Assembly: GCA_022497145.1 (NCBI GenBank)
Contig: MU385914.1
Span: 1-64,000 of the forward strand
Source: Rostrohypoxylon terebratum
Taxonomy: Eukaryota; Ascomycota; Sordariomycetes; Xylariales; Hypoxylaceae
Length of the DNA: 64,000 nucleotides
Reading direction: 5' to 3'
Below the pieces are notes generated by a model. It was given only the letters and a program-made list of their open reading frames with translations. It did not search any database and had not been told where the DNA came from. A program made the position numbers and the translations under genes. Below are positions 1-12,100 of the stretch, one piece after another. Position 1 is the stretch's first letter; each line of letters opens with the position of its first letter.

Positions 1-756
1 GCTGAGATATGATGAAAGTCAGAAAGCAGGCGATTAAGATGGTATATTTCATTTTGCAATTGAGTAGAAATTGGGTGAGATATAAAGGAAAAAGGGGGTG
101 TTTTTCAACGCGTTCGTGTCGCGATTTTGAAGTGGATCGCACCTGGTATGTGCGCATACTGGTATGTTGGCTTACCTAATCTCCATCGACCTTTCCACCA
201 AATATTGTGAACCGGGAAGAAAGATCAAATAACATTTAGCATCAACATGAATGTTGTCATAAGGAACCTTGGAAGTTACTTACCTGGTGGTAGGTGCGTT
301 GCCGTTTCTACCTTAGACCTTAATAGTACCTTGCCCTTAGTAACGGTACCTACCCAGTTGCAGTTAATGTCACATGCATTTTGTGATTGATTGATTGATG
401 GATATCCATGGATGGATTAGCGATGCTGTAAACTTGGAAATAATCTTCTGAATTTGACTTCTATTTACTCTACAACTCTACAACTACTATTTACGACGGT
501 CATTATTATCACGGGAGGATATTGCCTGATTTTCCTAGGTATACATTCAAATTTCGCATCTACTAGTGGAGCGTCCTCATACTTGTCACTCTTTCACATA
601 TTATTGACCTAGGATACGCTGTCGACAACTCCCTATTGCCTAAGTAATACGCAACCTGGCCCGAGCTTGAGTTTCAAATCCTACCATACCCAACGAGCAT
701 CTCCAGTAGAGCGTAAAAAAGGTTTCCACCAGATATTATCTAACACCATTGACAAC
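1..756. other. Left-edge intergenic / upstream of RBR gene
   Basis: I see no supported gene here. The stretch is AT-rich with short TACC/GGTA-type words and a small ATTGATTG/GATGGAT repeat around 386-420. The 3' part is presumably the promoter and leader of the RBR gene that starts at 757. Confidence 0.5.
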
Positions 757-2224
757 ATGGAATACCCTAGCCAGCCCGCGAATACTTGTGTGGTCTGTTT
801 CGCAACAACCGACAATATGCGGGTTCTTCCATGCGGATGCCGTTATTGCCAAGGTTGTTTACGCCAATATGTGATTTTCAGAATCGAATCCAGTGCGGCC
901 AGTTGGCCACCACAATGCTGCGGAACTATTGTCACAGAACAGGACATCGTGTGGTTAGGGAATGATGACATTTTACGGACGTATCGAAGAATAGACGAAG
1001 AGAGGAGCCTGAAAAATCCCCTCTACTGTTCCAGACCTCAATGCAGCTTTTTGTTGAATCGTCAAAGCTTGCCAGAGGATAGCGGCGACGTGACTTGCGA
1101 TAAGTGTGGCACGTCAACTTGCAGGAAGTGCAAGAAACCCGCACACGGTCCTTCCGATACGGAATGTCGAGAACAAGACCTAGATCCGGCGTTGGGAAAA
1201 CTGGCTAAGAAGAACCAGTGGCAACGGTGTCCGCACTGCCGTCGAATGATATCTCGCATGGAAGGATGCCCCCATATGGTGTGAGTTCATGATATCATGT
1301 CATGATACGCGATCAGTCACTAGAACTCAAACATTCATGTGTAAAGATAAGCACTAACCAAAATATTTCGCTGTTCGTAGATGCCAGTGTGGCAGGGAAT
1401 TCTGTTACACCTGCGGTTCGGCATAGAAAACCTGTTACTGTATGGACGGCGACCCAGACGAAGAGATGAATCCCGCCGCAGTTTTTCCTCGTCGCGTGCA
1501 AGAACTGGCCGCCGAACAGCATATTCGTTCGCTCCAAGAGAATATCCCACCTAACCAGCAACCTCGACCAAGTTGGCGTGACTTCTTGCCCCCGGAACAA
1601 GAAAATTATCCTATTCCAGAACAATTCTTCAACCGTTATAATGGCATTCTCGTAAACCCATTGCTAGGAAGACTGCCTTTTTCAATGGAAGGGTCCATCT
1701 TACACCAAGCTCTAAACCCGTCAAATAATACGTCTACTAGTTCTGTAGACAACGGGTTACACGAAGCTCCATCAGTCTCCGGAGGAACGGGAATGAACCC
1801 CTTTACAGAGACAAGTAGAATTAGGAGGTTACCTCGATCAGAACAGCAAACATCTGAAGCGCCCCGTCCTTCGTCTCCACGACCGCCTGTGGTAACCGGG
1901 CAACTTACCTTGAGGATAAATTTTGCCCAGCGACAACGCCCGACCGAACCTACCACGCCGCCTATACCTCCCCAACAGCAAGAAGATCCCGAGGTCCCTG
2001 TCACGCCTATGGATAATCGGCATATTCAACTACTTCATGAGCGCGAAGAGCTGAATAGAAGATTGCAAGAAATAGCAAGGCGAGAACGACAATTGCGATA
2101 CCTGCAGGCAGCAATGGAATATCATCGAAGGGTACGCTCGAATCGCCCGGCCAGTCGAGACGAACCTTTCAGTCCAGAGGCCCCCTACTCTTACTTCCAA
2201 CCCAACTCAAGACCTGAAAAATGA
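757..2224 (+). CDS. RBR (RING1-IBR-RING2) E3 ubiquitin ligase with in-frame TAG
   Basis: The exons are 757-1280 and 1381-2224. The intron (1281-1380, 100 bp) has donor GTGAGT, branch-like CTAAC and acceptor GTAG. The start is the ATG at 757 (CAACATGG context); the frame is open further upstream but without an ATG. RING1 lies near residues 10-55 (CVVC, CGCRYCQGC). The IBR lies near 90-140 (CSRPQC, CDKCGTSTCRKC, H, C). RING2 starts CPHC and contains EGCPHMVC, whose first Cys is at the position of the RBR catalytic cysteine. RBR ligases accept ubiquitin on that Cys and transfer it to substrates. Codon 190 (1424-1426) is TAG, at a position usually occupied by Trp, immediately before KTCYC, which supplies the last two zinc ligands. 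After it the frame is open for 265 codons, encoding a Pro/Gln-rich tail and a short charged helix (residues ~395-430, ERREEL-like heptads). Either the codon is recoded (A-to-I editing to UGG), or this is a recent pseudogene, or there is a sequencing error. Confidence 0.8.
1281..1380 (+). other. Intron in RING2 of the RBR gene
   Basis: The donor is GTGAGT, a branch-like CTAAC lies near 1354-1358, and the acceptor is TCGTAG. Splicing joins GT and A into a Val codon, which restores the RING2 spacing between HMV and CQC. This supports reading both blocks as one gene. Confidence 0.75.
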
Positions 2225-3150
2225 CGCGACTGGATGATTACTACGTGGCGGACGTCACGTTGTTTTATGACGTTGGATTTTGTAGGTTCTCTACATCTTA
2301 CTATCTATCTTCCGCTTGTAGGAAATCATCTAATCTGTTTGGATAGATACATGGATGGATTAGTAAATTTTGACACGAGTTAGGCCTGGGTGTTATTCCA
2401 ATACACAACGCTACTTAGCATTGATATAGAAGACTCGGATTATCAGGGGAGGAAATGGGTGATATTATCAATCTGGGAGAGAGAATAGTGATATCAATAG
2501 CGTAGTATGTGTACTTGCTTACACGATAATAGTTGGTTATTCAAAAGCGACATACTTGTCTTTCATACGAGTCTTGACCTTGGCCGTAGTTACGAAGTGA
2601 TCAGATGTGAAATTTTTCTCAAAACGTCAAAAAATATAATCCAACGTGCTTTCATTGCACCATAAAGTTTTGTTTAAATGTTGAGGCATTGTAAGTACGA
2701 GAGATGGAAGCAGCATAACTGTTAGGACTTAAAATGCGGTTCAGTTTTTAGAACGTTGCTTCAGATTCTTTCCAGATTCTTAGACCTGAACTTTTCCCTT
2801 CATTGACATCCTTTGGCATTGGTATTGAATTCGAGTTGTCTATTTCATCAAAGAGCTTACCTCGCATCTGATTCCTCTTCCACAGCACCCCAATAGCAAA
2901 CCAATGTAACAGTGTCAAAAGCCATTACTAGCCCCCCTTCCCCCTCCCCTCAGCCGCCCCAAGCCCCAAACCACCAAACCCACATCGACGACTAAGCCGG
3001 CGACTAAACAAAGACCCGCCAGCCCGCAAAAACAGGCAGACATCATTCGTCCCTATCCATCCACATACCTATATATACTCTAATCCCGCTTCAGCAAATA
3101 TCCACAGGTAGATGTCGCAAGATTTCAACCATGCCAGGGCTAGATTGGTG
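2225..3150. other. Intergenic, no gene seen
   Basis: This stretch is AT-rich downstream of the RBR gene. It changes to a C-rich, pyrimidine/purine-biased section at about 2925-3060. I found no coding signal on either strand. Confidence 0.5.
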
Positions 3151-3258
3151 TTGGCCTAGCGGGGCACGTTTGGGATGCTCTTGTTAGATTGTCGGATTCC
3201 CACACGCTTTGCTGCTAGGTCTGGAGGTTCGATTCCTCTGGCGGCCGATTCAGTTTTT
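3151..3258 (+). other. tRNA-like Pol III element (degenerate tRNA or SINE-type relic)
   Basis: A perfect A-box-like TGGCCTAGCGG (3152-3162) and a perfect B-box GGTTCGATTCC (about 3226-3236) are in the right order, about 63 bp apart. They are followed by a run of nine T, a Pol III terminator. The T-arm folds (GGAGG / CCTCT with a 7-nt TTCGATT loop). However, the 3' acceptor half GGCGGCC has no matching 5' half and the D-stem does not close, so this is not a canonical tRNA. It may be a decayed class II tRNA, a tRNA-derived SINE, or a Pol III ncRNA that keeps internal promoters. Confidence 0.35.
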
Positions 3259-3259
3259 T

Positions 3260-4569
3260 TTTAGTGTTATTGGAAGAAAAAATTTTTTATTGGGAGGGAG
3301 GGATCTGGCTTTTTGCCTATTTTTGTGGTTGTGGTTGGAGTGTGCGATATTTGTTGTTTGGATGTTGTCTAACCTAATGATTGATTAATGTGATACTCAA
3401 AATTCAAATAGACGATAATTGTAATTTACTAGTAGTAAACTCTGCATAGTTAGCCCCAGAGATTAGTGATTTAATTCGTCTTCGTTGACCGCATTGAATA
3501 TCGAAGCCATCATGAAGTGCGCCTCTTGCCTAATCGGGTAATGATACGGTGTTGAGTTACGCCACTTTGTGTTTCATATCGTCCACGATGTGAGAAATTT
3601 CATTAAGCATTCTCTTCAGGACAGCTGACTAGTTAAGCCTTTAATTAATTCAATCAACTCTATGCCTTTCAAAGGAGGATATATACTAGGTAACCTTGCC
3701 TACCTAATTGTCGTAATGGAAAGGGGTTGGTTACGATGAGCACGTGATATCGACAATCCTTCACTGGAGCATCCATTCTTTAGTCATCAGCTTCTCTCAA
3801 CTTAGAAGAATCGAAGGTGCAATCATACAAGAAGAAAAATCATGCCATGAGTGTATTTTATTTCTTCCCTGTTTTACTCATCATAACTCGCTACCCTTAA
3901 AAGCCAGGCTCACTTCCCTAGAGTACTCGAGAACCAAGCAGCCCACTGCTACCTACGCGAATCTTGATACCATGCATCCCACAAAACAACCACCACATCC
4001 CCGCCCAACTCACCATTCCAAACTTCATCACAACGACAAAAAAAGATATCGTAAAAGTCATCTGGTGGTGTATTATTAATAGGTGTAGTACGATAAACCT
4101 ATATCTGTCCGCAGCAACAGACGAATAGATGCGAAGAATCTAGTCAACTCCTCCGCCCCTTTCCCTCAGCTACCCTCCCGGCGACGCACACTCGATATAA
4201 CAAAAAACGTCAAGATTCCAATAGATGCAAAAGCCTAGCCCGCCCATGTTTGTTCAAGACGACCTGACGCCGTCCTGGCGCGCGTATGTCGTCGTTGTCT
4301 TATGCGCGCATGCATGTCTCCCAGCCCGTTTCCCTTGCGATAATCAAACTAAACTAGAATAAAAAAAGCAGAAAAGATCCCCTCGTCTACGTCTATCCTT
4401 TCTTCGCCTGTAGCTATATGTGCGAGTAAAGTGCGAGCGAAGAAGGATTGCATATGTCTAGTCAGTCGTAACGTTGTTGAAAATGCTCAATCATTACCAT
4501 CCCTCGTTCGGCAGTAACGTAAATGCATGCGTTCAAAGCATATAGGGTAATTATTAGTGAGGTGGAAGT
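3260..4569. other. Intergenic between tRNA-like element and Kog1 3' end
   Basis: I see no supported gene. Short open frames (for example 3744-4079, +) have no recognisable product and start at non-optimal codons. The right part is probably the 3' UTR of the minus-strand Kog1 gene. Confidence 0.5.
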
Positions 4570-7500
4570 TTACAACGAGTCGATGAAGCCTTCCGGTTTT
4601 TGATTGGCGCACGTAAAGAGATTTATGTGCTGGTCGCCGCGTGCAGCACAACCTAGGATCATGCGGTGGGGGTGGAACGCCGTGGCTGAAATGGGAGCGC
4701 CACGGTTCTGCTGCAAGAAGCTGGAGTAGGGTTCCATCCGGGAAAGTTCGTGACCGTCGAAGTTGAAAACCTTGACAGTGTGCGCGGATGTTCCGCTGAT
4801 GTTTGGTTAGTACAGCGAATGAATAGATGGGATATTGGTGCAAAACTTACACAGAGAATACCGGGAGGTGTTCGTGGGTGCTCGCTGTTCGGAGGGTGTC
4901 ACGAGTCGCCTGAATGACACGGAGGGGTGAGTCTATACGAATATCCCAAAGCTTCACTTTCCCGTTTCGGCTTGCAGAAAGCAATTCGCGTTGACCCCCA
5001 CGCTGCATATGAACATTTCTGATCCATTGGCGATCGGAATCGTCTTTCCACTTCTTTACCATGGACTCTTGTGGTCGGAGCCGGGTGTCAAACACCCGAA
5101 CTGCACCATCACCGAACCCAGCCACAAAAATATTACCAGTCATTTGGTCTGACGTCAATGACGTGACGCATGATCCTGAACGTGCAGGTATGTCCATAAT
5201 ACATGTTTCATGTGCGGCAGCCCACACTCGGATAACTCGAACGTCTCCCGCAACAAGCACATTGCCTGTTACCTGTTGCCAGTCGAAGACCATTCCCGAG
5301 TTGACATTGCTAGGAACCATATGTGTCAGCGCTCGCCACGCTGATGCCAATTCTGTCTTCTTTTCAGAATCGTAGTTTCGATAAACTCGGAGCACGCCAT
5401 CCGAAGAGCCAGTCATTAAGAATGCTGTGTCATCTTCGTTGATGAATGTCATATCGCTAATCTTCGATCCTTCGGGATTTCCATTAGAGAATCGGTTCAA
5501 CCTAGTCTGCTTCTTCCAGTCCCAGATATAAACTGTGTTGCCATCGTCGGCAACCGCAAGGTGATCCTCATATTGATGGAAGGTCATTCTGGCTGGTTGC
5601 GCGCCGTTGTTCATGATGCACAATTGGTTATTCCACTTATGACTGCCTGCATATTGTTTCTGTGGCTGAGTCTCTCGGAGTATATTCTCATTTCGAGCTC
5701 TTCTCCACAACCGCTCATTGTACTCAGTACTTCCCGGCTCTTCTGCCTCGCTGGGGTGCATTTGCGGCTCTCGGAAATATTCGATGGACCAATCTAAGAA
5801 CGTGCTCGGGATCGGTAAGATAGGTGGTTGATCAAGCTGTCGTTCTGTAAACCTTACTGATACGGGCTCGTCAGCCGTATTATAGTTTGCCGGAGCATTG
5901 GTCTGGTCGTTCTGCTCAGGAGGGGTGATCCAGTCTGGAGTAAGTCTATTTCGTTGGGAGGAATTCCTCGCGAGCCCGGGGGAAGGTAATGGTGAGAAAT
6001 TGGCCGAGTCACCACCCCACATACTCGGTAGCTGGAATAGTAAGCTAGCAGTCCGTTTGAGTAGACCTGGAGAAGGTTCTGGAGGAGTAATTTCAGATGT
6101 AGATGTTTTGAGGCCATTTCGTACGGCAGAGAGCTGTTTCTTGTGACCGCGAGATCGTCGAGCACGCCGTTCAATCTCGTCCATTAAATTCCGCGCCTGG
6201 AAGCCAACTGAAGAATTTAGGAGTGCATTATGTACGTAATCAACGATGATTGTTGCATCGCGCTGAACCTCAGGGTGAGGATCAACGTTCAAGACTAGTA
6301 TGTGCTTCCAACAAGCCGCGAAGACCGTATTAGAAGATAAACCCTGTGCAGCGGCCTTGATTGTACCGTCGGCATTGCGGTTTTCGGGACGAGCATAATG
6401 CAGGCCCATCTTATACTCTAGACCGTCGTCCGTTGGAGGAAATTGTAGGTACTCCTTCTCTTCAACAAGTTGTTCGTAGGCGGCAACAATAAACTTATTC
6501 TCGTACCGAAGAACAAAATGAGAAATGAAGACGAGTAATTCTTTGCGAACAAGCGGGCTGCCGTCATTCGCCATATTTAACAACGTCCACGCTATGGATT
6601 CCTCAATCCTAGCCACTTCGTCTGTGAGGTCTGGAATTCCTAGGAATGTCGTCATGGCGTGGATGACGGCTGCTCGTACCTCGCAGGCCTGATCCTTTGT
6701 TAGACTAGACAGCTTCGTGGGTACGTTCTCCCTGATGCCCCTCCATTTCGCCTCGGGAAGATCTTGCCATAACTGACTAATGCAAAGACACGCCCATTGG
6801 CGTAGTAATATGTTGTGTTTATTCGTCAAGTGCGCCAAGCAGTAGGTCATAATATGTGATTGGTTACACACAGCTTGGCCAGCTTTGTAACCTTTACATA
6901 ACATCGAGAGCACAAAAGCACACATTGCCTTATGCTCGTTGTTGTCGACAACCGCAAGAACCTCAGATGGGTTGAGAATTGAGGAGAAGTAGTTGTAGCC
7001 ATTATCTTTGATCAGATCAGGTTGGCAGGAGACATCGACGGCGAGAACCCGGGTCCATATGAATACCATGACAGGCTTCAGTTCAGCCGCAGCAGACTGC
7101 AGGAGCTTCAGTACGTACGGGAAGATACCGATACTGAGCGCTAGATGGACTGCCCAAGGACCCAAGTCCAGGAATCTACCCAACAAGATGAGAGCTCGTA
7201 CTCGGTGCTGCTGACTAAGCAACACTTGAAGAACAACAGGAAGCTGCTCGGGTGGCTTCTGTTGCATAGCATCTCCTCGTGCAAGGTAGACCTCAAAGGC
7301 GGTCAATTGTTCTGCGAAGAACGACGAGCTCTGATATTCGTATTCGATACCCTCATTCTCTTTGCGCTCCATCATGGGGAGCTGCGCCAAGGCCAAATCG
7401 ACGGCTAAATCCCAGCTCTCCCATAAGGGGTGTTGATGGGTATCGGGCAGTTCTGGATATGACTGTGGGTGGCAACCATAGACCATCATAATCCTCTGGG

Positions 7501-9158
7501 CTAGGATAAAGTTACGGAAAAGGGCAGCCACCATGAGGTCCTGCCTGAAGAATTTACGAAATAGCTGCCGAGGCAAAGAGGTCCAAGCAATAGTATCAGT
7601 GATTGCCGTGAAGATCCAGTTCAGCTCTCCGAGCGGCGTTCTCCTTTCTTGTAGTCTGCCCGGAAGTTTCTTGGCTCGCTCCGGCGAAATGCTGCTCTTA
7701 AGTGGGTTCTGCAGGACGAAAAACCACAATGCCATCTCGATTGGCGTTGTCAGACACGCTGTAAAAAGGTCGGCCGGAAGACGCGGGTTGGTCGGGAGGT
7801 TCTCCTTGACGGCACATGCTGCAAGATGAAGGTATGAACGATACTTAGTCTTCTCATAGTTGGGGTCGGCAGCAGCGGCCGCCTCCTCCTCTTCCTCGTG
7901 CTTCTCGACAAATCGGTGGTAGTTGTTTAGAATATTACCAGCTTCGGAACAATCCCAGACGAAGATGGTTGGCGCCTGGAGCCAATGTTGGAGGTCATAC
8001 AAAGAGATCGGAATATATTGGGTGAAAGTTTTGTTGAATACCCAAATTTCACCCGACGCTGTTGGTTTTGGAACTCCATGGCCGTTATAGTGGAGGAGTA
8101 CACGTTCATCCTTTGCGTTTCTCCGTAAAGACTGACAGAACCTCTTGGTCTCTTCAACCGAAGGATCCAAGTACTGCTTGTATCTTGTCCGCAACGATAT
8201 GTTTTCATACTGCGCCTGTAGGGATTTCCCAATCTGCTCGAGGGCTTTTGCGGCGGGAGGTACGAAAGGGTCTTGCCATGCCTCAAGCTTTGCTCCTGGG
8301 TTTGTTTTCAACTGGTCCGGGGGCTCAACACCTATATTGAGGCAAACTGCTAGCGCAGCTGAAACTGTTTTTAGGCGATCTCGCATACGCCAATCTTCAA
8401 TCGCATAATTAGGTGATTTGGGTTGACCGGTAGTCTCGTGTCGTTTCTCTGTGTAGTACATGCACCAGTTCTACATGTTTAAGTTAGTCTACATCTCGTT
8501 TGTGGTTACCTGGCACTGGCGGCGCAACATGGATTAAAACATAGATAGGAACACAAGAAGATGCGCGTTGGGATGTAATAGTAGGTATCGCGGGGGCCGA
8601 AGTTCCACTCACTTGTGCCAGTTGGGAGATAATATCCTCGGATTGGTAATGGTCTTCAAAGCCATGTCGCGCACCCCATTCACAAAACTCTTCGTCTACC
8701 TGATCTGCACCTTCACGTCTTCCTGTATACTCGCTCTTAGATCGTATAAGCAGTGGCTTATTCATCAATCTTCTATTCGGTCTATCGTGATCGGAATCAT
8801 CTTGAGGTATTTCGAGGGAAATGTTATGTTTATTGCCGGGAGCAGTCAACGGACGTCGGTCAAGATCTACCGTCTCTCTCTCCTCTGTTGCTGTACGTGG
8901 ACGGCCGTTCACCGGCTCGGAATCTCGTGCCGCATAAATCGGGTCGCCTGGGCCTAGTCGCGAAGTCATGTTTATAGAAGCACCATCAGTTATGGGGGGG
9001 TTTGTCGAAGAGTTAGAATAGTCGCGAAGAGAAGTAGGGTTGGGATCGGTTGTAAGAAGGTTATGGCGAGAGTGCGGCGACGAGATAGTCGGAATCTGAT
9101 GAGAGGGGTGCTGCCCAGACGTGTACGCGCTATGGGAAGAAAAGGTTACGGCAGTCAT
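4570..9158 (-). CDS. KOG1: TORC1 subunit Kog1/Mip1 (raptor), WD-repeat protein
   Basis: This is the raptor orthologue, the substrate-recruiting scaffold of target-of-rapamycin complex 1 on vacuolar and endosomal membranes. Exons on the minus strand are 9158-8613, 8470-4851 and 4795-4570, giving 1,463 aa, in the usual range for fungal Kog1/Mip1. Introns of 142 bp (GTGAGT..TAG) and 55 bp (GTAAGT..CAG) keep frame. The N-terminal ~180 residues are variable; HGFEDHYQSEDI leads into WCMYYTEKRHETTG. The raptor CASPase-like domain spans roughly residues 180-370, with the hallmark HYNGHGVPKPT (His about 313) and VWDCSEAGN (Cys about 356). HEAT/armadillo-like helices fill the middle, a Ser/Pro-rich linker lies near 950-1100, and WD repeats run from about 1120 to the end. 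The start is the first in-frame ATG (MTAV); an upstream in-frame codon is only GTG. The C-terminal exon gives GTSAHTVKVFNFDGHEL and a clean WD end. Confidence 0.95.
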
Positions 9159-12100
9159 GATGTCTAAAGTACATTTTTGATGCACGTCCAGTTCAAGTTA
9201 ATAGGTTATTTGAACCATCCAACTCCGACAAGAACACGGCTGTACGTAAAGTTCTGACGAAGCAGAAATGGAACAACCGGTTCCGTGGGGTTGGGATTAA
9301 GCGATATCTTCGTATTGGTGCGGGAGTGGGTGTGTTCTGGTGTGTTTTTGGGTTTGTTTTTTTAGGTTTGGTTTTGATGATGAGGCTTAGAAATCGGAGA
9401 AGTTGTTCGACAGTTTAGATGCGTGGTTGTGGTTGCGTGGATGCGTTGGTTGCGTGGATGTGGATATGGATATGGATGGGATATGCGATGAGCGATAGAC
9501 GCTAAGCTTTGCCTTTCTCTAGGTACTATGTAATACTAGCTGGAAGCTGCTGGGCTGCTGGGCTGCTAGGGTTCTACGTTGTACAATACATAGTAAGGTT
9601 TGGCCAGGTGGGCTCTAGCCTCTAGTGTAGGTTAACGTTTGCGAACGAAGCTCGCGGTTCTGATCGAGTCTACGCTAATACCTAGTACTCTGGTTGGTAG
9701 GTACAAGCGGGCAAGCGGCGCTGCGGCGGAAAGGCGGTGGGGAGATGTATCTAAGTACCCTAAAGCTACGTAAAAAAGGCAAGTACCACCCGAGGTCAAT
9801 CTAGGCGCTGGTCAGCAGTGACGAAATAAATGGTAGCCGCCCCCAACTTCCCAGGAAGTCGTCAATTGACACTGACTGGAAACTGCCAGAGAGAGTACGT
9901 ACAGTGCATTCCGGCACCTCAATAGCTGGAGCTCAATAACGTAGCGAAGACCCCAAGATCCCAAAGGTTACCCCTTTTCTCATCATCATCCGCCTTGCTG
10001 TAACCTACCTACGCCAGCTATGAGCTATTTTCATCCCGTCGCATGAATAAAACTCTCCTCGTTTTCACATGACCAACAGATTTCGAGACATTCTTAAGCT
10101 CTTTGTTTTCGGAACAATGCCTGCGGAGGTTTGCTAGCGACAAACTAGTATTATGATTTATCTCGTGGATTGCTCCACCACTTTACCGTCATCCACCATT
10201 CATCTCATCCCAACATTGCTATTAGGATAGGTACTGCTGTACTAGGGATGTAGAATGCAATGAACTCCTTGCTTTCAAACATGCCATGATTGATTCGTTG
10301 GACTGTGGGCAAACTCGAGGCGAACAGGTACCTGAGAAAACGAGAAAACATCAAGTCAAGAGAAGCCTCGGCTGAATGCCCGCGGCATTTATTCCGTTGA
10401 ATGTTCCAATACGTACCAAGCAAGCCAAGAGGTCACTTTGGTCGCTCTCAAATCTTGAAAGGGTTGCCACAAATACTTTTCTCAGCCACGACCTATCAGC
10501 CGCATTTTGTCTGCCTAGGGCCTATGCTATAGGTATCCACGATAATTCGACGTCTAGATCGAGGTTCCTCTCGGATAAACTCGGAGACTGGATATGGGAT
10601 CAACGAAGGCTGTACGGGCACATATGATATGTACATATGTTCGGACAAAGCCTGATATCCTTGGGCAAACTCATCGTCACACTTGCATCATCGCAGGCGA
10701 GCAGTTGGACATGGCAGCATCGCTACCTCAGCACACCAGACGCGCCGAAGGGGTGGGGTTGTGATAGGCGTTTTATATGGCTAGACAAGTTCTACCGTCA
10801 AAGCCGTGCTACAGTCTACTAGTACTGACTGATGAGTTGTAGCCTTCACGTGCTGGATAATTGGCTGTGTTTCAGGTTGCCTGTTTCGCTAAGTGATCAA
10901 CACATCCCCAAATATATTTCGTGCCCACTTAGCTACTTAAGCCCTCCTCACCATTAGCTAGCCTGCCAGCCTCGCCCGGGGATCCATCCATTTGAGGTCT
11001 GTATCTAATCGATAAATCGATAGCGACCTCGAATTAGAAGTTAGGGAATTGAAGTTCTGACTCCCTGAAGTTCCATGTATTGTATTGTACCTAGGTATTA
11101 TACATCAGGGTAATACCTATTCAATGGTCCTGAGTTCTAACTGCTCAACGACCTGCAGGTTCTTCAACGATAGGCATCTGGACTCACCTATTACGTGTGA
11201 AAAAGGCAAAAAAGGGGCGTCTTACCACACTTGAAATCTTGCGCTACAGGTTTGTCGCAATGCTCGAGATAAAGCATTGAGCAAATTTGAGGATGCGTGG
11301 ATATTTCTCATGCTGTCACGTTACTGCATAGTAAGTCTGGCTTATGTCCCAAATGGTTACCACATATTATACGATACCACACCAACCACAATCAGAGATT
11401 TACATAGGAGGATACTTTGAGGCAAAAGACCGGCAATCTATGTACTTTTTTCGGCTTATTTATCGCCCTGGGGTTTGGTCAATGTTATTAATGTTATTCA
11501 CGAGAATATCAGCGAGCATAATGCTCTACCAGGAATTACGTTGTTTCCGATGTGTGATAGACAGTTCTTCCGATGTGATACTTTTACGGCATTTATGACA
11601 ACCTTGAACAAAGCCTATTAAACCAAGCAAACATGTGGCCCCCTGGATTTCTACCCACACCAGTAAAGTCTTTGTACATACTCAATAGTATGGGTAAATT
11701 AATATGGAAGATTGGAAAATTCTTAAACTCAGACATTTCAAAACACCAAATAACATCATTCGGTCTTCTCCCTGTTTATAACGTGTCATCCACGTGGAAG
11801 TTGATAAAACACCGGGTAGAATCCTGTCGAGAAAGTTCTTGGTTATCCAGTCGTCGGCAAGCATCGCTCAGGCATCATTATCACCTCACAGATTTCGATG
11901 TTAATAGAGTTAATAGGCTAACCTGTTTCGACGATTCCAACGATAACTCGACTCTTAATGCTCACCTCACTGAAATTCCAAAGAAACAAACGATTACCTA
12001 GGTGAGTTAGGCTTGAGAAGGTACCTTTCGATAATGGGTCTTCTAAGTTAGCTAACTTCTACACTACATAATAGGTAAGACTTAAGTCTTAAGTACGCAG

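Noticed and set aside
3744..4079. 111-codon plus-strand frame
   Set aside because: It begins at a non-ATG codon, has low-complexity His/Pro composition, and shows no splice or family support.
4487..4843. 118-codon minus-strand frame at the 3' end of Kog1
   Set aside because: It is an out-of-frame reading of the last Kog1 exon, which correctly reads on from the 55-bp intron to a stop at 4570.
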